64,000 bases of DNA from Nesterenkonia salmonea (GTDB taxonomy: Bacteria > Actinomycetota > Actinomycetes > Actinomycetales > Micrococcaceae): contig NZ_VAVZ01000001.1 in assembly GCF_005771525.1 (NCBI RefSeq), forward strand, positions 95,843 to 159,842, in the 5' to 3' direction. Each line of letters begins with the position of its first letter. The first letter of the stretch is position 1. The position numbers and the translations under genes were made by a program. The notes under the pieces were generated by a model that saw only the letters and a list, made by a program, of their open reading frames with translations, was not told the origin of the DNA and ran no database searches. Shown here one piece after another: positions 35,777 through 44,620 of this stretch.

Positions 35777-37558
35777 CTATTTGCTGACGAACCAGAGTTG
35801 GAGTTGCTTCAGCCGCGCTTCCAACTGAGTCTGCGTAGCCTGTCCCACTGGGGGGCCGCCGCATTTGTCGCGGAGCTTAGTGTGGATGCTCCCCTGATGC
35901 ATACCAGTCTTAGATGCGTAGGCGGAGACGGACTTGTTGAGCTTACTGCGCAAGGACTTCAGCTGCCGGTGATCGACGACGTCGCTTGCTTCCGGGGCGC
36001 TCTTCGGCCGTCGTTTGAGCTGCTCGGCCTGCTGCCGGCGCAGCAGTTGGGAGACCTGTTCCGGTTCGAGGAGCCCCGGTATTCCCAGGAAGTCCATCTC
36101 ATCTTCTGAACCGATCGCTCCGCCGAGACCGAATTCTTCACCGTCGAACATCACCCGGTCGAAGGCAGCGCTGGAGCCGAGAGCGGCGAATTCTCCCTTA
36201 GCGAGTTCGTCGCTGGCTTTCTCCTCCCTATTGGCTTCATCCAGAAGGTCGTCCTCTGGAATCTCACCGTCCTCGGGATACTCTGACTCCGGTGCCGCCA
36301 GGGCATGGTCACGTTCTGCTTCCATGGCGTTGGCCAGGTCAGTCAGGACTGGAACTGAAGGCAGGAAGACGCTGGCGACCTCTGCCTTCTTGCGCAGCCG
36401 AACAAAGCGACCGACCGCCTGGGCGAAGAACAGAGGAGTCGAGGTGGAGGTGGCGTACACCCCTACACATAGCCGGGGCACGTCGACTCCTTCAGAGACC
36501 ATTCGCACCGCAACCATCCAGTACTTGGAACCGTCCTCGCTGAACCTCTCAATCTTGCGGGAGGCATCCCTGTCATCGGAAAGCACCACGGTGGTCGACT
36601 GGCCAGTGAGCCTGTCCAATTGTGCTGCGTAGGCCCGCGCCGCCTCGTGATCGGTGGCTATCACCAGTCCCCCGGCGTCGTGAATCCTGTCCCTGACGTT
36701 CATCAGTCTTTGATGGGCGGCGCTCAGCACTGCGGGGATCCACTCTCCGTCTGGGTTCAACGCGGTGCGCCAGGCGTGCTGGGTGATGTCCTTGGTCGCG
36801 GCTCCACCGAGCTGGGCTTCCATCTCTTCTCCGGAGGAAGTGCGCCAGCGCATGTTCCCTGAGTAGGCCATGAAAACCACCGGCCGGACCACCAGGTCCT
36901 TCAGGGCGGGCCCGTATCCGTAGGAGTAGTCGGCTTTCGACCGAGGTACCCCATCGGGGCCTTCGGCGTAGGTGACGAAGGGAATCGGCGAGGTGTCCGA
37001 TCGGAAAGGTGTTCCGGTCAGTGCGAGGCGGCGAACCGCCGGCTCGAAGGCCTCGCGAACACCGTCGCCCCAGCTCAGGGAGTCACCAGCATGGTGTATC
37101 TCGTCGAAGATGACCAGGGTGCGACCTGCTTCAGTTTTGTTCCGGTGCAGGGCTGGCTTATTCGCCACCTGCGCGTAGGTGACGGCGACTCCCACGTATT
37201 GGGATCCATGCCGTCCGTCACTGTTCTTGAAGTTCGGGTCGATGGAAAGACCCACTCGGGCGGCGGCGTCGGCCCACTGGCGTTTGAGGTGTTCGGTGGG
37301 CACCACGAGGTAGATCCGGGTCACTTCGCCTGATTCGACGAGCAGTTTGGCTACTCGCAGGGCGAAAGTTGTCTTCCCCGCCCCAGGGGTCGCCACGGCC
37401 ATGAAGTCTTTGGGCCGCCGCTGGATGTAGAGGTCGAGGGCTTCTTGCTGCCACTGCCGCAGAGTTCCGGCAGTGCCGTGCGCAGCCCGGTGAGGGTAGG
37501 CAGGCGGAAGCTGTGATCCGACGTCGGTGCCGACGTCGAACAGAGTAGGTTCAGTCAC
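35777..37558 (-). CDS. Superfamily 2 DEAD/DEAH-type helicase
   Basis: This 593-residue SF2 helicase or translocase has an N-terminal ResIII-type ATPase domain: motif I 'TPGAGKTTFALR' (about 57-68), motif II 'IFDEIHH' and motif III 'ALTGTPFR'. The helicase C domain contains 'MVAVRMVSEGVDVPRLCVGVYATS' and 'QAVGRFVRLRKK'. A C-terminal region of about 170 acidic and then basic residues is not in recognised domains. Similar proteins are widespread in actinobacteria with undefined roles in DNA metabolism. It lies 3 bp from the DUF3039 gene, a conserved neighbour. Confidence 0.85.
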   Translation of the reverse strand: MTEPTLFDVGTDVGSQLPPAYPHRAAHGTAGTLRQWQQEALDLYIQRRPKDFMAVATPGAGKTTFALRVAKLLVESGEVTRIYLVVPTEHLKRQWADAAARVGLSIDPNFKNSDGRHGSQYVGVAVTYAQVANKPALHRNKTEAGRTLVIFDEIHHAGDSLSWGDGVREAFEPAVRRLALTGTPFRSDTSPIPFVTYAEGPDGVPRSKADYSYGYGPALKDLVVRPVVFMAYSGNMRWRTSSGEEMEAQLGGAATKDITQHAWRTALNPDGEWIPAVLSAAHQRLMNVRDRIHDAGGLVIATDHEAARAYAAQLDRLTGQSTTVVLSDDRDASRKIERFSEDGSKYWMVAVRMVSEGVDVPRLCVGVYATSTSTPLFFAQAVGRFVRLRKKAEVASVFLPSVPVLTDLANAMEAERDHALAAPESEYPEDGEIPEDDLLDEANREEKASDELAKGEFAALGSSAAFDRVMFDGEEFGLGGAIGSEDEMDFLGIPGLLEPEQVSQLLRRQQAEQLKRRPKSAPEASDVVDHRQLKSLRSKLNKSVSAYASKTGMHQGSIHTKLRDKCGGPPVGQATQTQLEARLKQLQLWFVSK

Positions 37559-37561
37559 GCC

Positions 37562-37903
37562 TCAGTTCTTACCAAAACCGAAGAATCCCCGGCCCTTGCC
37601 GGAACCCTCATTATCTCCACCGCCGGTGATTCCTTCGTAGATCTCTTTGCACTCCGGGCATACCGGGAATTTCTTGGGGTCTCGTGAGGGGATCCAGACC
37701 TTGCCGCACAAGGCAACTACGGCGCCGCCCTCGAGGGCGGACTCCATGATCTTGTCTTTCTTAACGTAGTGCGAAAAGCGCTCGTGATCACCGGGTTCTG
37801 CGGGCTGTTCAACGCGTTCACGCTCGATGGTGGCAGCCCCGCCCGGCATAGTGGCGGGATCGGCGGTGTGCATCCGGAGCAGTTGGTCGGTGAAGGACAT
37901 CAT
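37562..37903 (-). CDS. DUF3039 family protein
   Basis: This 113-residue actinobacterial protein of unknown function has the core 'HERFSHYVKKDKIMESALEGG' followed by a possible zinc site using the Cys in 'VALCGKVWIPSRDP' and the CxxC in 'FPVCPECKEIY'. A flexible Gly-rich tail follows. It is 3 bp from the helicase gene. Two successive ATG codons could serve as start. Confidence 0.8.
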   Translation of the reverse strand: MMSFTDQLLRMHTADPATMPGGAATIERERVEQPAEPGDHERFSHYVKKDKIMESALEGGAVVALCGKVWIPSRDPKKFPVCPECKEIYEGITGGGDNEGSGKGRGFFGFGKN

Positions 37904-37912
37904 GGATCTATT

Positions 37913-39049
37913 TTAGCGGAGGCCAACAGGCCGCTCCAGGGCCAACTCGATCAGTTCAGTGATGAGCTCTGAGTAGTCCACGCCAGTGGCTTTCCACATC
38001 TGCGGGTACATGCTGATGGGGGTGAAGCCGGGCATCGTGTTGACCTCATTGATCACGATGCCCCCATCTGTGGTGTAGAAGAAGTCCACCCGTGAGATGC
38101 CTTCGCCGTCAATGGCGTCGAAGGCGATCGCCGCCTGACGACGGACCTCGTCACTGACGTCTTGGGGTAGCTCGGCCGGGCAGGAAAGGTCGGCTGCGGC
38201 GTCGTCGGTGTACTTAGCGTTGAAATCGTAGAACTGGTGCGCCTGGGCGCCGTCACCAACCACGATCTCCCCCAGGAGAGAGGTGCGGACTTCTCCGCCG
38301 ATCCGGCTTCCGAGGACCCCGCATTCGATCTCGCGGCCGTCGATACCCTGCTCAACAATCACCTTGGGGTCGAACTTTCTGGCGGTTTCCAGTGCTTGAT
38401 CCAGCGCATCAAAGTCATCCACCCGGGTAATGCCGGTGGAGGAGCCTGCACGGGCGGGCTTGACGAATACTGGAAGCTGCAGCCGCCGCACCCGGTCTAC
38501 GGCGGCTTGGGGGTCAAGGGACCACTGCCGCGCGGTGATGGTTTCCCAGGGCCCGACCGTAAGACCGGCAGCTTCAAATGCGAGCTTCATAAAGTGTTTG
38601 TCCATACCGACGGCGCTTGCGAGCACTCCGGCACCCACATAGGGCACTCCGGCCATTTCCAGCATGCCCTGCAGCGTTCCGTCTTCACCGAACGGCCCGT
38701 GCAGCAGCGGCAGGACCACATCTACCCAGCCCAGTGACGAGGCCTGCAAGTCTGCGCCGACCTCCACCAGTTCAGCACCTCGATCTGCTGAGCTGGACGT
38801 CCCCGGGATGAGCTGCACGGAGGAATCAGTCGGTAGGACCCGGGGAAGCTCTTTCAGACCGAATGCATGAGTTCTTGGGTCCACCACGGGTTTCGTCCAC
38901 TGGCCGTCGGCAGTGATGCCCACCTCAATGACCTCGAACCCTGCGGTATCAATGGCGTTCAGCACACCGGCTGCGGTGACGCAGGAGACCGCGTGCTCTG
39001 AGGACTGTCCTCCGTAGAGGACCAGGACGCGTGGCCTATTCGTGCTCAT
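37913..39049 (-). CDS. ddl: D-alanine--D-alanine ligase
   Basis: Ddl makes the D-Ala-D-Ala dipeptide of peptidoglycan precursors. The 378-residue ATP-grasp enzyme has 'VLVLYGGQSSEHAVSCVTAAG' at the N-terminus (the Ser-Glu-His family motif), 'VFVKPARAGSSTGITRV' in the ATP-binding domain and 'INEVNTMPGFTPISMYP' at the C-terminus. The start at 39049 has AGGA about 8 nt upstream. It overlaps the gpsA stop by 14 nt, showing tight coupling. Confidence 0.94.
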   Translation of the reverse strand: MSTNRPRVLVLYGGQSSEHAVSCVTAAGVLNAIDTAGFEVIEVGITADGQWTKPVVDPRTHAFGLKELPRVLPTDSSVQLIPGTSSSADRGAELVEVGADLQASSLGWVDVVLPLLHGPFGEDGTLQGMLEMAGVPYVGAGVLASAVGMDKHFMKLAFEAAGLTVGPWETITARQWSLDPQAAVDRVRRLQLPVFVKPARAGSSTGITRVDDFDALDQALETARKFDPKVIVEQGIDGREIECGVLGSRIGGEVRTSLLGEIVVGDGAQAHQFYDFNAKYTDDAAADLSCPAELPQDVSDEVRRQAAIAFDAIDGEGISRVDFFYTTDGGIVINEVNTMPGFTPISMYPQMWKATGVDYSELITELIELALERPVGLR

Positions 39050-40100
39050 CTGGGAGTCCTTCCTGTTCTGCCTTAAGTTCCCTGGCAAGAAGCAGGGAGG
39101 CGATGTTCTCTACGGCAAGCTTCCCGGAGAGGACCGCCACCACAGCTTCTGCGATGGGCATGTCCACCTGGTGCTTGTGGGCAAGTTCCAGAACGGCCGC
39201 GGCGGACTTCATCCCTTCAGCGGTCTGCGTCAGCTGCTGTGTGGTCTCTTCAGGGCTGTACCCCTGGCCTAGGAGACGCCCGGCGCTGCGGTTCCTGGAC
39301 AAGGGTGAGGCGCAGGTGGCGACGACATCGCCGAGCCCAGCCAGTCCGGAGAATGTCTCCAACCGTCCGCCGAGTGCGGCGGCGAGCCGCGTGGTCTCCG
39401 CGAGTCCACGGGTGATGACCGAGGCTTTGGAATTGTCCCCCAGCTGCTGGCCGTCGCAGATGCCCACAGCCAGGGCAATGACGTTCTTGACGATCCCGGC
39501 AATCTCCACCCCGGTGACATCAGTGTTGGTGTAGGGCCGGAAGTAGCGGGCGCTGCACAGTGCGGCAATCCACTCAGCCACGGTCTCGTCGCGGCACGCC
39601 ACTACGGAGGCGGTCGGTTCTTCGCGGGCGATCTCCATGGCGAGGTTTGGTCCGGACACCACTGCAACGTGATCATCGGCTATACCCAGTTCAGTGGCGA
39701 TCACCTCAGACATGCGCAGGTGAGTACCGCGCTCCAGACCTTTGATGAGCGAGACCACCACTGCACCAGGGGCGAGCGCCTGCCGGACCTCAGCAAGGTG
39801 GCTGCGCAAGTTCTGTGCCGGAAGCGCCAGCACGACGACGCCTGCCCCCGTCACTGCGGTGGTGAGCTGGTCAGTGGCGCTGACTCGCCCCGGAAGGGCG
39901 ATGTCACCTAGGTATGTGGTGTTGGTGTGGTGCTGGGTGATCTCTTCGGCGATCTCTGTCCGGCGAGCCCAGAGCATAATCCGTTCGGGAGCACCTTCGG
40001 GTTCTCCGGAGGCGGCATCGGCGAGCACTTTGGCGAAGGTGGTGCCCCAGGATCCAGCCCCGAGCACAGCGATTTTTGACAGGTGAGGCATTGGTGTCAT
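39036..40100 (-). CDS. gpsA: Glycerol-3-phosphate dehydrogenase [NAD(P)+]
   Basis: GpsA reduces dihydroxyacetone phosphate to sn-glycerol-3-phosphate for phospholipid synthesis. The 354-residue protein has the Rossmann motif 'IAVLGAGSWGTTFAKVLAD', 'VVSLIKGLERGTHLRMSEV' with the catalytic Lys, and 'GLAGLGDVVATCASPLSRNR'. The ATG at 40100 overlaps the stop of the acyltransferase gene (ATGA), which decides the start. Adjacent plsC uses its product pathway. Confidence 0.94.
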   Translation of the reverse strand: MTPMPHLSKIAVLGAGSWGTTFAKVLADAASGEPEGAPERIMLWARRTEIAEEITQHHTNTTYLGDIALPGRVSATDQLTTAVTGAGVVVLALPAQNLRSHLAEVRQALAPGAVVVSLIKGLERGTHLRMSEVIATELGIADDHVAVVSGPNLAMEIAREEPTASVVACRDETVAEWIAALCSARYFRPYTNTDVTGVEIAGIVKNVIALAVGICDGQQLGDNSKASVITRGLAETTRLAAALGGRLETFSGLAGLGDVVATCASPLSRNRSAGRLLGQGYSPEETTQQLTQTAEGMKSAAAVLELAHKHQVDMPIAEAVVAVLSGKLAVENIASLLLARELKAEQEGLPDEHE

Positions 40101-40858
40101 GGCGTGGCCTCCTCTCCTCCGCGAGCCCTGAGCTGATTGCGTGGCACCCGTTGGTTCAGGGCGCGGTCCCATATGTGCTCTGGTGGCTGTTCACCACGTA
40201 GTTGTGCCACGCCTTCGGTCAGTGCCGCTTCGATCCGCTGGGTGGCTTCGGCGAGCACCGTTTTGGTCAGGGGCTTGTTGCGCAGGTCAGAGATGTCGAT
40301 GGGGTCCCCCACTTGAAGGACGTATTTTTTTCGCGGAAACAGATTGGGGAACTTGGCGTAGGGCGCCAGCACGTCTTGGACCCCCCAGTGTGTGAAGGGG
40401 ATCAGCGGCACGCCGGTGTTCAGCGCGAGGCGGGCAGCACCGGTTTTGGCGCGCATTGGCCACAGGTCCGGGTCTCGGGTGAGGGTGCCTTCGGGGTAGA
40501 TCAGGATCGCCCCGCCACGGTCCAGCGCACTTTGCGCCACTTGGAGCGATTGTTTGGCCGCCGTTCGATCAGACCTGGCTACTGGCACCTGTTGGAGCCT
40601 ACTCAGGGCGGAGCCGACCACCGGAATGCGGAATAGAGAGTCCTTCGCCAAAAAGTGCGGGGTGGTGCCTGATTTGACCACGGCAAGTCCGACGGCGAAC
40701 GGATCGAGTTCACTGACGTGGTTGGAGACCACAATGAACCCGTGTTCGGGCAGGGTGTCGAGACCCCGCCACTCTTTTCTGATGGCCAGCTTCATGAACG
40801 GCCGGAAAAGGTTAGCTGTGGCGCGGATCCCGAGCGGGATGCGGCGTCGTCGTGTCAT
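40097..40858 (-). CDS. plsC: 1-acyl-sn-glycerol-3-phosphate acyltransferase (PlsC family)
   Basis: This acyltransferase of glycerophospholipid synthesis has 253 residues. The catalytic HX4D motif is 'VVSNHVSELDPF', followed by 'LIYPEGTLTRD' (substrate-binding motif) and 'PLIPFTHWGVQD'. The N-terminal basic segment and hydrophobic stretch fit a peripheral membrane protein. The ATG at 40858 is preferred over 37 extra codons without homology. It overlaps gpsA by 4 nt, coupling two lipid enzymes. Confidence 0.9.
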   Translation of the reverse strand: MTRRRRIPLGIRATANLFRPFMKLAIRKEWRGLDTLPEHGFIVVSNHVSELDPFAVGLAVVKSGTTPHFLAKDSLFRIPVVGSALSRLQQVPVARSDRTAAKQSLQVAQSALDRGGAILIYPEGTLTRDPDLWPMRAKTGAARLALNTGVPLIPFTHWGVQDVLAPYAKFPNLFPRKKYVLQVGDPIDISDLRNKPLTKTVLAEATQRIEAALTEGVAQLRGEQPPEHIWDRALNQRVPRNQLRARGGEEATP

Positions 40859-40886
40859 GTCTCTAGACCCTACCGGGGAGGAGGGG

Positions 40887-42209
40887 TCAGCGTTCGGAGA
40901 TCGAGATGTCGGCGCCCAGTCCGGCGATTTTGTCGATGAAGTACTCGTATCCACGGGAGATGATCTCAATACCCGTCACATTGGATGTGCCGCTGGCGGC
41001 CAGGGCCGCGATCAGGTGCGAGAAGCCGCCGCGCAGGTCGGGGACATCGACGTCGGTCCCGGTGAGTTTTGACGGTCCGGAAATCACGGCAGAGTGCAGG
41101 AAGTTCCGTTGACCGAACCGGCAGGGGTTGGACCCCAGGCACTCTCTGTGGAGTTGGATGGAGGCTCCCATGCGGGTCAGCGCCTGGGTGAATCCAAAGC
41201 GGTTCTCGTAGACGGTCTCGTGGACGATCGACACGCCGTGGGCCTGGGTGAGCGCAACAACCATAGGCTGTTGCCAGTCGGTCATGAAGCCGGGGTGGAC
41301 GTCAGTTTCCAGAACCAGTGGTTTCAGCGGCTCGCCAGCGTGCCAGAAGCGCATGCCCTCATCGTCAACCTCAAATTCTCCACCAATCTTGCGGTAGATG
41401 TTGAGGAATGCGGTGAGATCGCGTTGCGCGGCCCCGCGGACATAGATGTCGCCCTCGGTCACCAGTGCGGCCGAGGCCCACGAGGCTGTCTCATTGCGGT
41501 CGGGGATGGCACGGTGCCTGAAGCCGGAGAGCCGGGAGACGCCTTCAATGCGGATCGTCCGGTCGGTGTAGACGGTGATGATCGCGCCCATCTGCTGGAG
41601 GATGGCGATCAGGTCGTGGATTTCCGGCTCCACCGCGGAGTTCTTCAGCTCCGTGATGCCCTCGGCGAGGACTGCAGTCAGCAGCACCTGCTCGGTGGCG
41701 CCCACTGAGGGGAAGGGAAGCTCCAGTTTGGCTCCACGGAGCCCCCTGGGGGCTGAGATGTGAATGCCGGTAGCCCGCTTGTCCACGACCGCCCCGAAGT
41801 TCCGCAGCACTTCCAGGTGATAGTTGATGGGGCGGTCACCGATGCGGCAGCCGCCGAGATCGGGGATGAACGCTTCACCGTTTTTGTGCATAAGCGGCCC
41901 GCAGAACAGGATGGGGATCCTGGAGTCGCCGGCGTAGGCGTCGATTTCCGAGTGCTCCGCCGAATAGGTCTCACGTGGGTCTAGGGTCATGACCCCGGAG
42001 GTGGCGTCCCGGTCCACTTTCACACCGTGGATCGTGAGCAGATTTGTGACAATCTCCACGTCTTTGATCTCTGGGACGTTGCGCAGTTCGGAGGGTTCGC
42101 TGCCCAGCAGGGAAGCAACCATCGATTTAGGGACCAGGTTTTTGGCGCCCCGGACGTGTACTTCGCCCTGCAGGGGCTTACCACCTTGGATGGTGAGCAG
42201 CTTTGCCAT
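40887..42209 (-). CDS. murA: UDP-N-acetylglucosamine 1-carboxyvinyltransferase
   Basis: MurA performs the first committed step of peptidoglycan synthesis, transferring enolpyruvate to UDP-GlcNAc. The 440-residue protein has 'GGKPLQGEVHVRGAKNLVPK' at the N-terminus with the catalytic Lys. The active loop is 'DLGGCRIGDRPINYH', where Cys121 corresponds to the residue alkylated by fosfomycin. Mycobacterial MurA has Asp there, so this enzyme keeps the usual target residue. The gene follows leuD after about 100 bp and precedes plsC. Confidence 0.92.
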   Translation of the reverse strand: MAKLLTIQGGKPLQGEVHVRGAKNLVPKSMVASLLGSEPSELRNVPEIKDVEIVTNLLTIHGVKVDRDATSGVMTLDPRETYSAEHSEIDAYAGDSRIPILFCGPLMHKNGEAFIPDLGGCRIGDRPINYHLEVLRNFGAVVDKRATGIHISAPRGLRGAKLELPFPSVGATEQVLLTAVLAEGITELKNSAVEPEIHDLIAILQQMGAIITVYTDRTIRIEGVSRLSGFRHRAIPDRNETASWASAALVTEGDIYVRGAAQRDLTAFLNIYRKIGGEFEVDDEGMRFWHAGEPLKPLVLETDVHPGFMTDWQQPMVVALTQAHGVSIVHETVYENRFGFTQALTRMGASIQLHRECLGSNPCRFGQRNFLHSAVISGPSKLTGTDVDVPDLRGGFSHLIAALAASGTSNVTGIEIISRGYEYFIDKIAGLGADISISER

Positions 42210-42313
42210 GGAGTCGAGAGGTCCCTTCAGATCAGGTCAGCGGATTCTCAGCCATGCCACTGTACCCGATCAACATGCGCATTCCCCGAGGTCTGACATG
42301 ACCAACCAGACAC

Positions 42314-42913
42314 CTACACTTTGGCGGGCAGTGTCTTGGGCTTCAGACGCAGACGGGCGGCCTCGTAGGCTCCGATGGCTTCATCCTGACGCAGGGTCAG
42401 GGAGATGTCGTCAAGACCCTCCATCAAACGCCAACGTGTGTAGTTGTCGAGGTCGAAGCTGGTGTCCACGGATCCGCACCGTACTGTGCGGGACTCCAGG
42501 TTCACGGTGATCTCCGTGGTGGGGTCCTTCTCCAGCTCTTTCCAGATGAGTTCGACGTCGGGTTGGGCCACTTTGGCCGCCACGAGGCCTTGTTTGGCTG
42601 AGTTGCCGTAGAAGATATCGGCGAATCGGGATGAGATGACGACTTTGAAGCCGTAGTCCTTTAGCGCCCAGACTGCGTGTTCTCGGGAGGAGCCGGTGCC
42701 GAAATCTGGTCCGGCGACCAGCACAGTGGCACCTTTGTAGGCTTCCTGGTTGAGCACGAAGTCTGGGTTTTTGCGCCAGGCGTAGAACAGTGCGTCCTCG
42801 AACCCGGTTTTTGTGATGCGCTTGAGGAATACTGCGGGGATGATTTGGTCAGTGTCCACATTGGACTGTTTCAGCGGTACACCGGTGCCGGTGTGGGTGA
42901 TGATGGGTTCCAT
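42314..42913 (-). CDS. leuD: 3-isopropylmalate dehydratase small subunit
   Basis: LeuD pairs with LeuC to isomerise isopropylmalate in leucine synthesis. The 199-residue protein contains '[16 protein letters not shown]', '[21 protein letters not shown]' and '[14 protein letters not shown]'. I start at ATG 42913, which yields the normal N-terminus; the open frame extends 63 codons upstream into leuC without homology. It is 82 bp downstream of leuC and surely cotranscribed. Confidence 0.94.
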   Translation of the reverse strand: MEPIITHTGTGVPLKQSNVDTDQIIPAVFLKRITKTGFEDALFYAWRKNPDFVLNQEAYKGATVLVAGPDFGTGSSREHAVWALKDYGFKVVISSRFADIFYGNSAKQGLVAAKVAQPDVELIWKELEKDPTTEITVNLESRTVRCGSVDTSFDLDNYTRWRLMEGLDDISLTLRQDEAIGAYEAARLRLKPKTLPAKV

Positions 42914-42995
42914 GGGGTGCTCCAGTGCTAGTTCCGGCGGCGGGGCGGCTCCGCTCGCCTGTGAAGCCGGCTCGCACCGGCCATCGCGCCTCAAG

Positions 42996-44453
42996 CTATG
43001 CAGGGGCCGGTTCAGGTAGTAGGACATCGGAGGGTGCGGAGAGGGTGCCGCGAATTGCTGTGGCGGCAGCGACAACGGGTGAGACCAGGTGGGTGAGTCC
43101 ACCTTTGCCCTGGCGGCCTTCGAAGTTCCTGTTCGAGGTTGAAGCGCACCGCTCCCCTGGCGCCAGCTGGTCGGGATTCATGCCGAGGCACATGGAGCAG
43201 CCGGCGAACCGCCACTCCGCTCCGAAGTCTTTGAAGACCCGGTCCAATCCTTCAGCTTCGGCTTCCAAGCGGACCTGCGCTGAACCTGGCACCACAATCA
43301 TGCGCACTTGGGGGTCCTTCTGCCGACCCTTGATGATCTCCGCTGCCAGGCGTAAGTCTTCGAGCCGAGAGTTGGTGCAGGATCCAAGGAAGACGGTGTC
43401 CACCCGTATGTCTTTCATGGGCGTGCCGGGCTCCAGGCCCATGTACTGCAGAGCTCGCTCGGCAGATTCGCGGTCTACGGGGTCGTCGAAGTCGGTGGGC
43501 TGCGGGACGGACTCGTTCAGTCCCACACCTTGGCCCGGATTGGTGCCCCAGGTGACGAAGGGCTCGAGTGTGTCGGCGTCAATCGTGACCTCGGCGTCGA
43601 ACTCGGCACCGTCTTCGGTGCGCAGAGAACGCCAGTACTGCACTGCAGCGTCCCAGTCCTCGCCAGTGGGCGCATGCGGACGGCCCTTGACGTACTCAAA
43701 GGTTGTTTCATCGGGGCCGACCATCCCTGCACGAGCACCGGCTTCGATGCTCATATTGCAGATGGTCATCCGCGCTTCCATGGAAAGCTGTTCAACCGCG
43801 GTGCCGCGGTATTCCAGGACGTAGCCCTGGCCTCCGCCGGTTCCGATCTTCGCGATGACCGCCAGGATGATGTCTTTGGAGCTGACTCCGGGCTGCAGTG
43901 TCCCGTTAACGGTTACAGCCATGGTTTTGAAGGGCTTGAGGGAAAGTGTCTGAGTAGCCAGGACATGTTCGACCTCGCTGGTGCCGATACCCATGGCCAG
44001 GGATCCGAATGCTCCGTGGGTGGAGGTGTGTGAGTCTCCACAGACCACAGTCATTCCCGGCTGGGTCAGACCCAGCTGCGGTCCCACCACATGCACGATC
44101 CCCTGGTTGGCGTCGCCCAGGGAGTGCAGCCGGATGCCGAACTCCTCGCAGTTGGCACGCAGAGTGTCTACCTGGATGCGGCTGACGGGATCGGCGATCG
44201 GCTTGTCGATCTCCAGGGTGGGGGTGTTGTGGTCCTCAGTGGCGATGGTGAGGTCAGGCCGCCGGACCGGGCGTCCTGCTAGCCGGAGGCCTTCAAATGC
44301 CTGTGGACTGGTGACCTCGTGAACCAAGTGCAGGTCGATGTAGAGGAGGTCGGGCGAACGTTGCCCGTCTTTGTCTTCTCCCCGGACCACGACGTGGTCA
44401 CGCCACACCTTCTCCGCCAAGGTCAGCGGTTTGTCGCTGGCAATCTCCACCAT
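42996..44453 (-). CDS. leuC: 3-isopropylmalate dehydratase large subunit
   Basis: LeuC is the [4Fe-4S] subunit of isopropylmalate isomerase. The 485-residue protein has the cluster cysteines in '[15 protein letters not shown]' and '[22 protein letters not shown]'. '[12 protein letters not shown]' and '[19 protein letters not shown]' mark the N-terminus. GGAGGA lies 5 nt before the ATG. The leader contains a stable 11-bp hairpin, and a divergent IclR-type regulator gene lies upstream. Confidence 0.95.
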   Translation of the reverse strand: MVEIASDKPLTLAEKVWRDHVVVRGEDKDGQRSPDLLYIDLHLVHEVTSPQAFEGLRLAGRPVRRPDLTIATEDHNTPTLEIDKPIADPVSRIQVDTLRANCEEFGIRLHSLGDANQGIVHVVGPQLGLTQPGMTVVCGDSHTSTHGAFGSLAMGIGTSEVEHVLATQTLSLKPFKTMAVTVNGTLQPGVSSKDIILAVIAKIGTGGGQGYVLEYRGTAVEQLSMEARMTICNMSIEAGARAGMVGPDETTFEYVKGRPHAPTGEDWDAAVQYWRSLRTEDGAEFDAEVTIDADTLEPFVTWGTNPGQGVGLNESVPQPTDFDDPVDRESAERALQYMGLEPGTPMKDIRVDTVFLGSCTNSRLEDLRLAAEIIKGRQKDPQVRMIVVPGSAQVRLEAEAEGLDRVFKDFGAEWRFAGCSMCLGMNPDQLAPGERCASTSNRNFEGRQGKGGLTHLVSPVVAAATAIRGTLSAPSDVLLPEPAPA

Positions 44454-44474
44454 GAGTTCCTCCAGAAATCTGTG

Positions 44475-44516
44475 GGCGTCGTCGTAATTTTCAGGGTGGT
44501 GAAAAACGACGACGCC
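44475..44516 (-). promoter_or_regulatory. Stable hairpin in the leuC leader
   Basis: GGCGTCGTCGT and ACGACGACGCC form a perfect 11-bp stem with a 20-nt AT-rich loop, ending 22 nt before the leuC start. There is no U-tract after it and no leader peptide with leucine codons, so it is not a classical attenuator. It may protect or regulate the mRNA. Confidence 0.5.
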
Positions 44517-44585
44517 GGCCCGGTAGGGCTTCGCTTATCTAGGGAACCATTGTTGCCTGGGAGCCTCTAGAACAGCGTGCCCACA

Positions 44586-44613
44586 TCTCAATATGTGAGA
44601 CCCGCGCTAGACT
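44586..44613 (+). promoter_or_regulatory. Promoter and palindromic operator of the IclR-type regulator gene
   Basis: TCTCA-ATATG-TGAGA (44586-44600) is a 5-bp-arm palindrome. TAGACT (44608-44613) lies 7 nt before the ATG at 44621, with no Shine-Dalgarno between, so the gene is probably leaderless. The palindrome covers the -35 region, suggesting autoregulation and possibly control of divergent leuCD. Confidence 0.5.
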
Positions 44614-44620
44614 GTCCTGC

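Noticed and set aside
42914..43102. N-terminal extension of LeuD
   Set aside because: It overlaps the leuC 3' end and lacks homology. ATG 42913 gives the family N-terminus.
44454..44531. In-frame N-terminal extension of LeuC ('[16 protein letters not shown]')
   Set aside because: The frame is open back to a TAA but contains no ATG, GTG or TTG in a usable position. GGAGGA before the ATG at 44453 gives a normal LeuC N-terminus.
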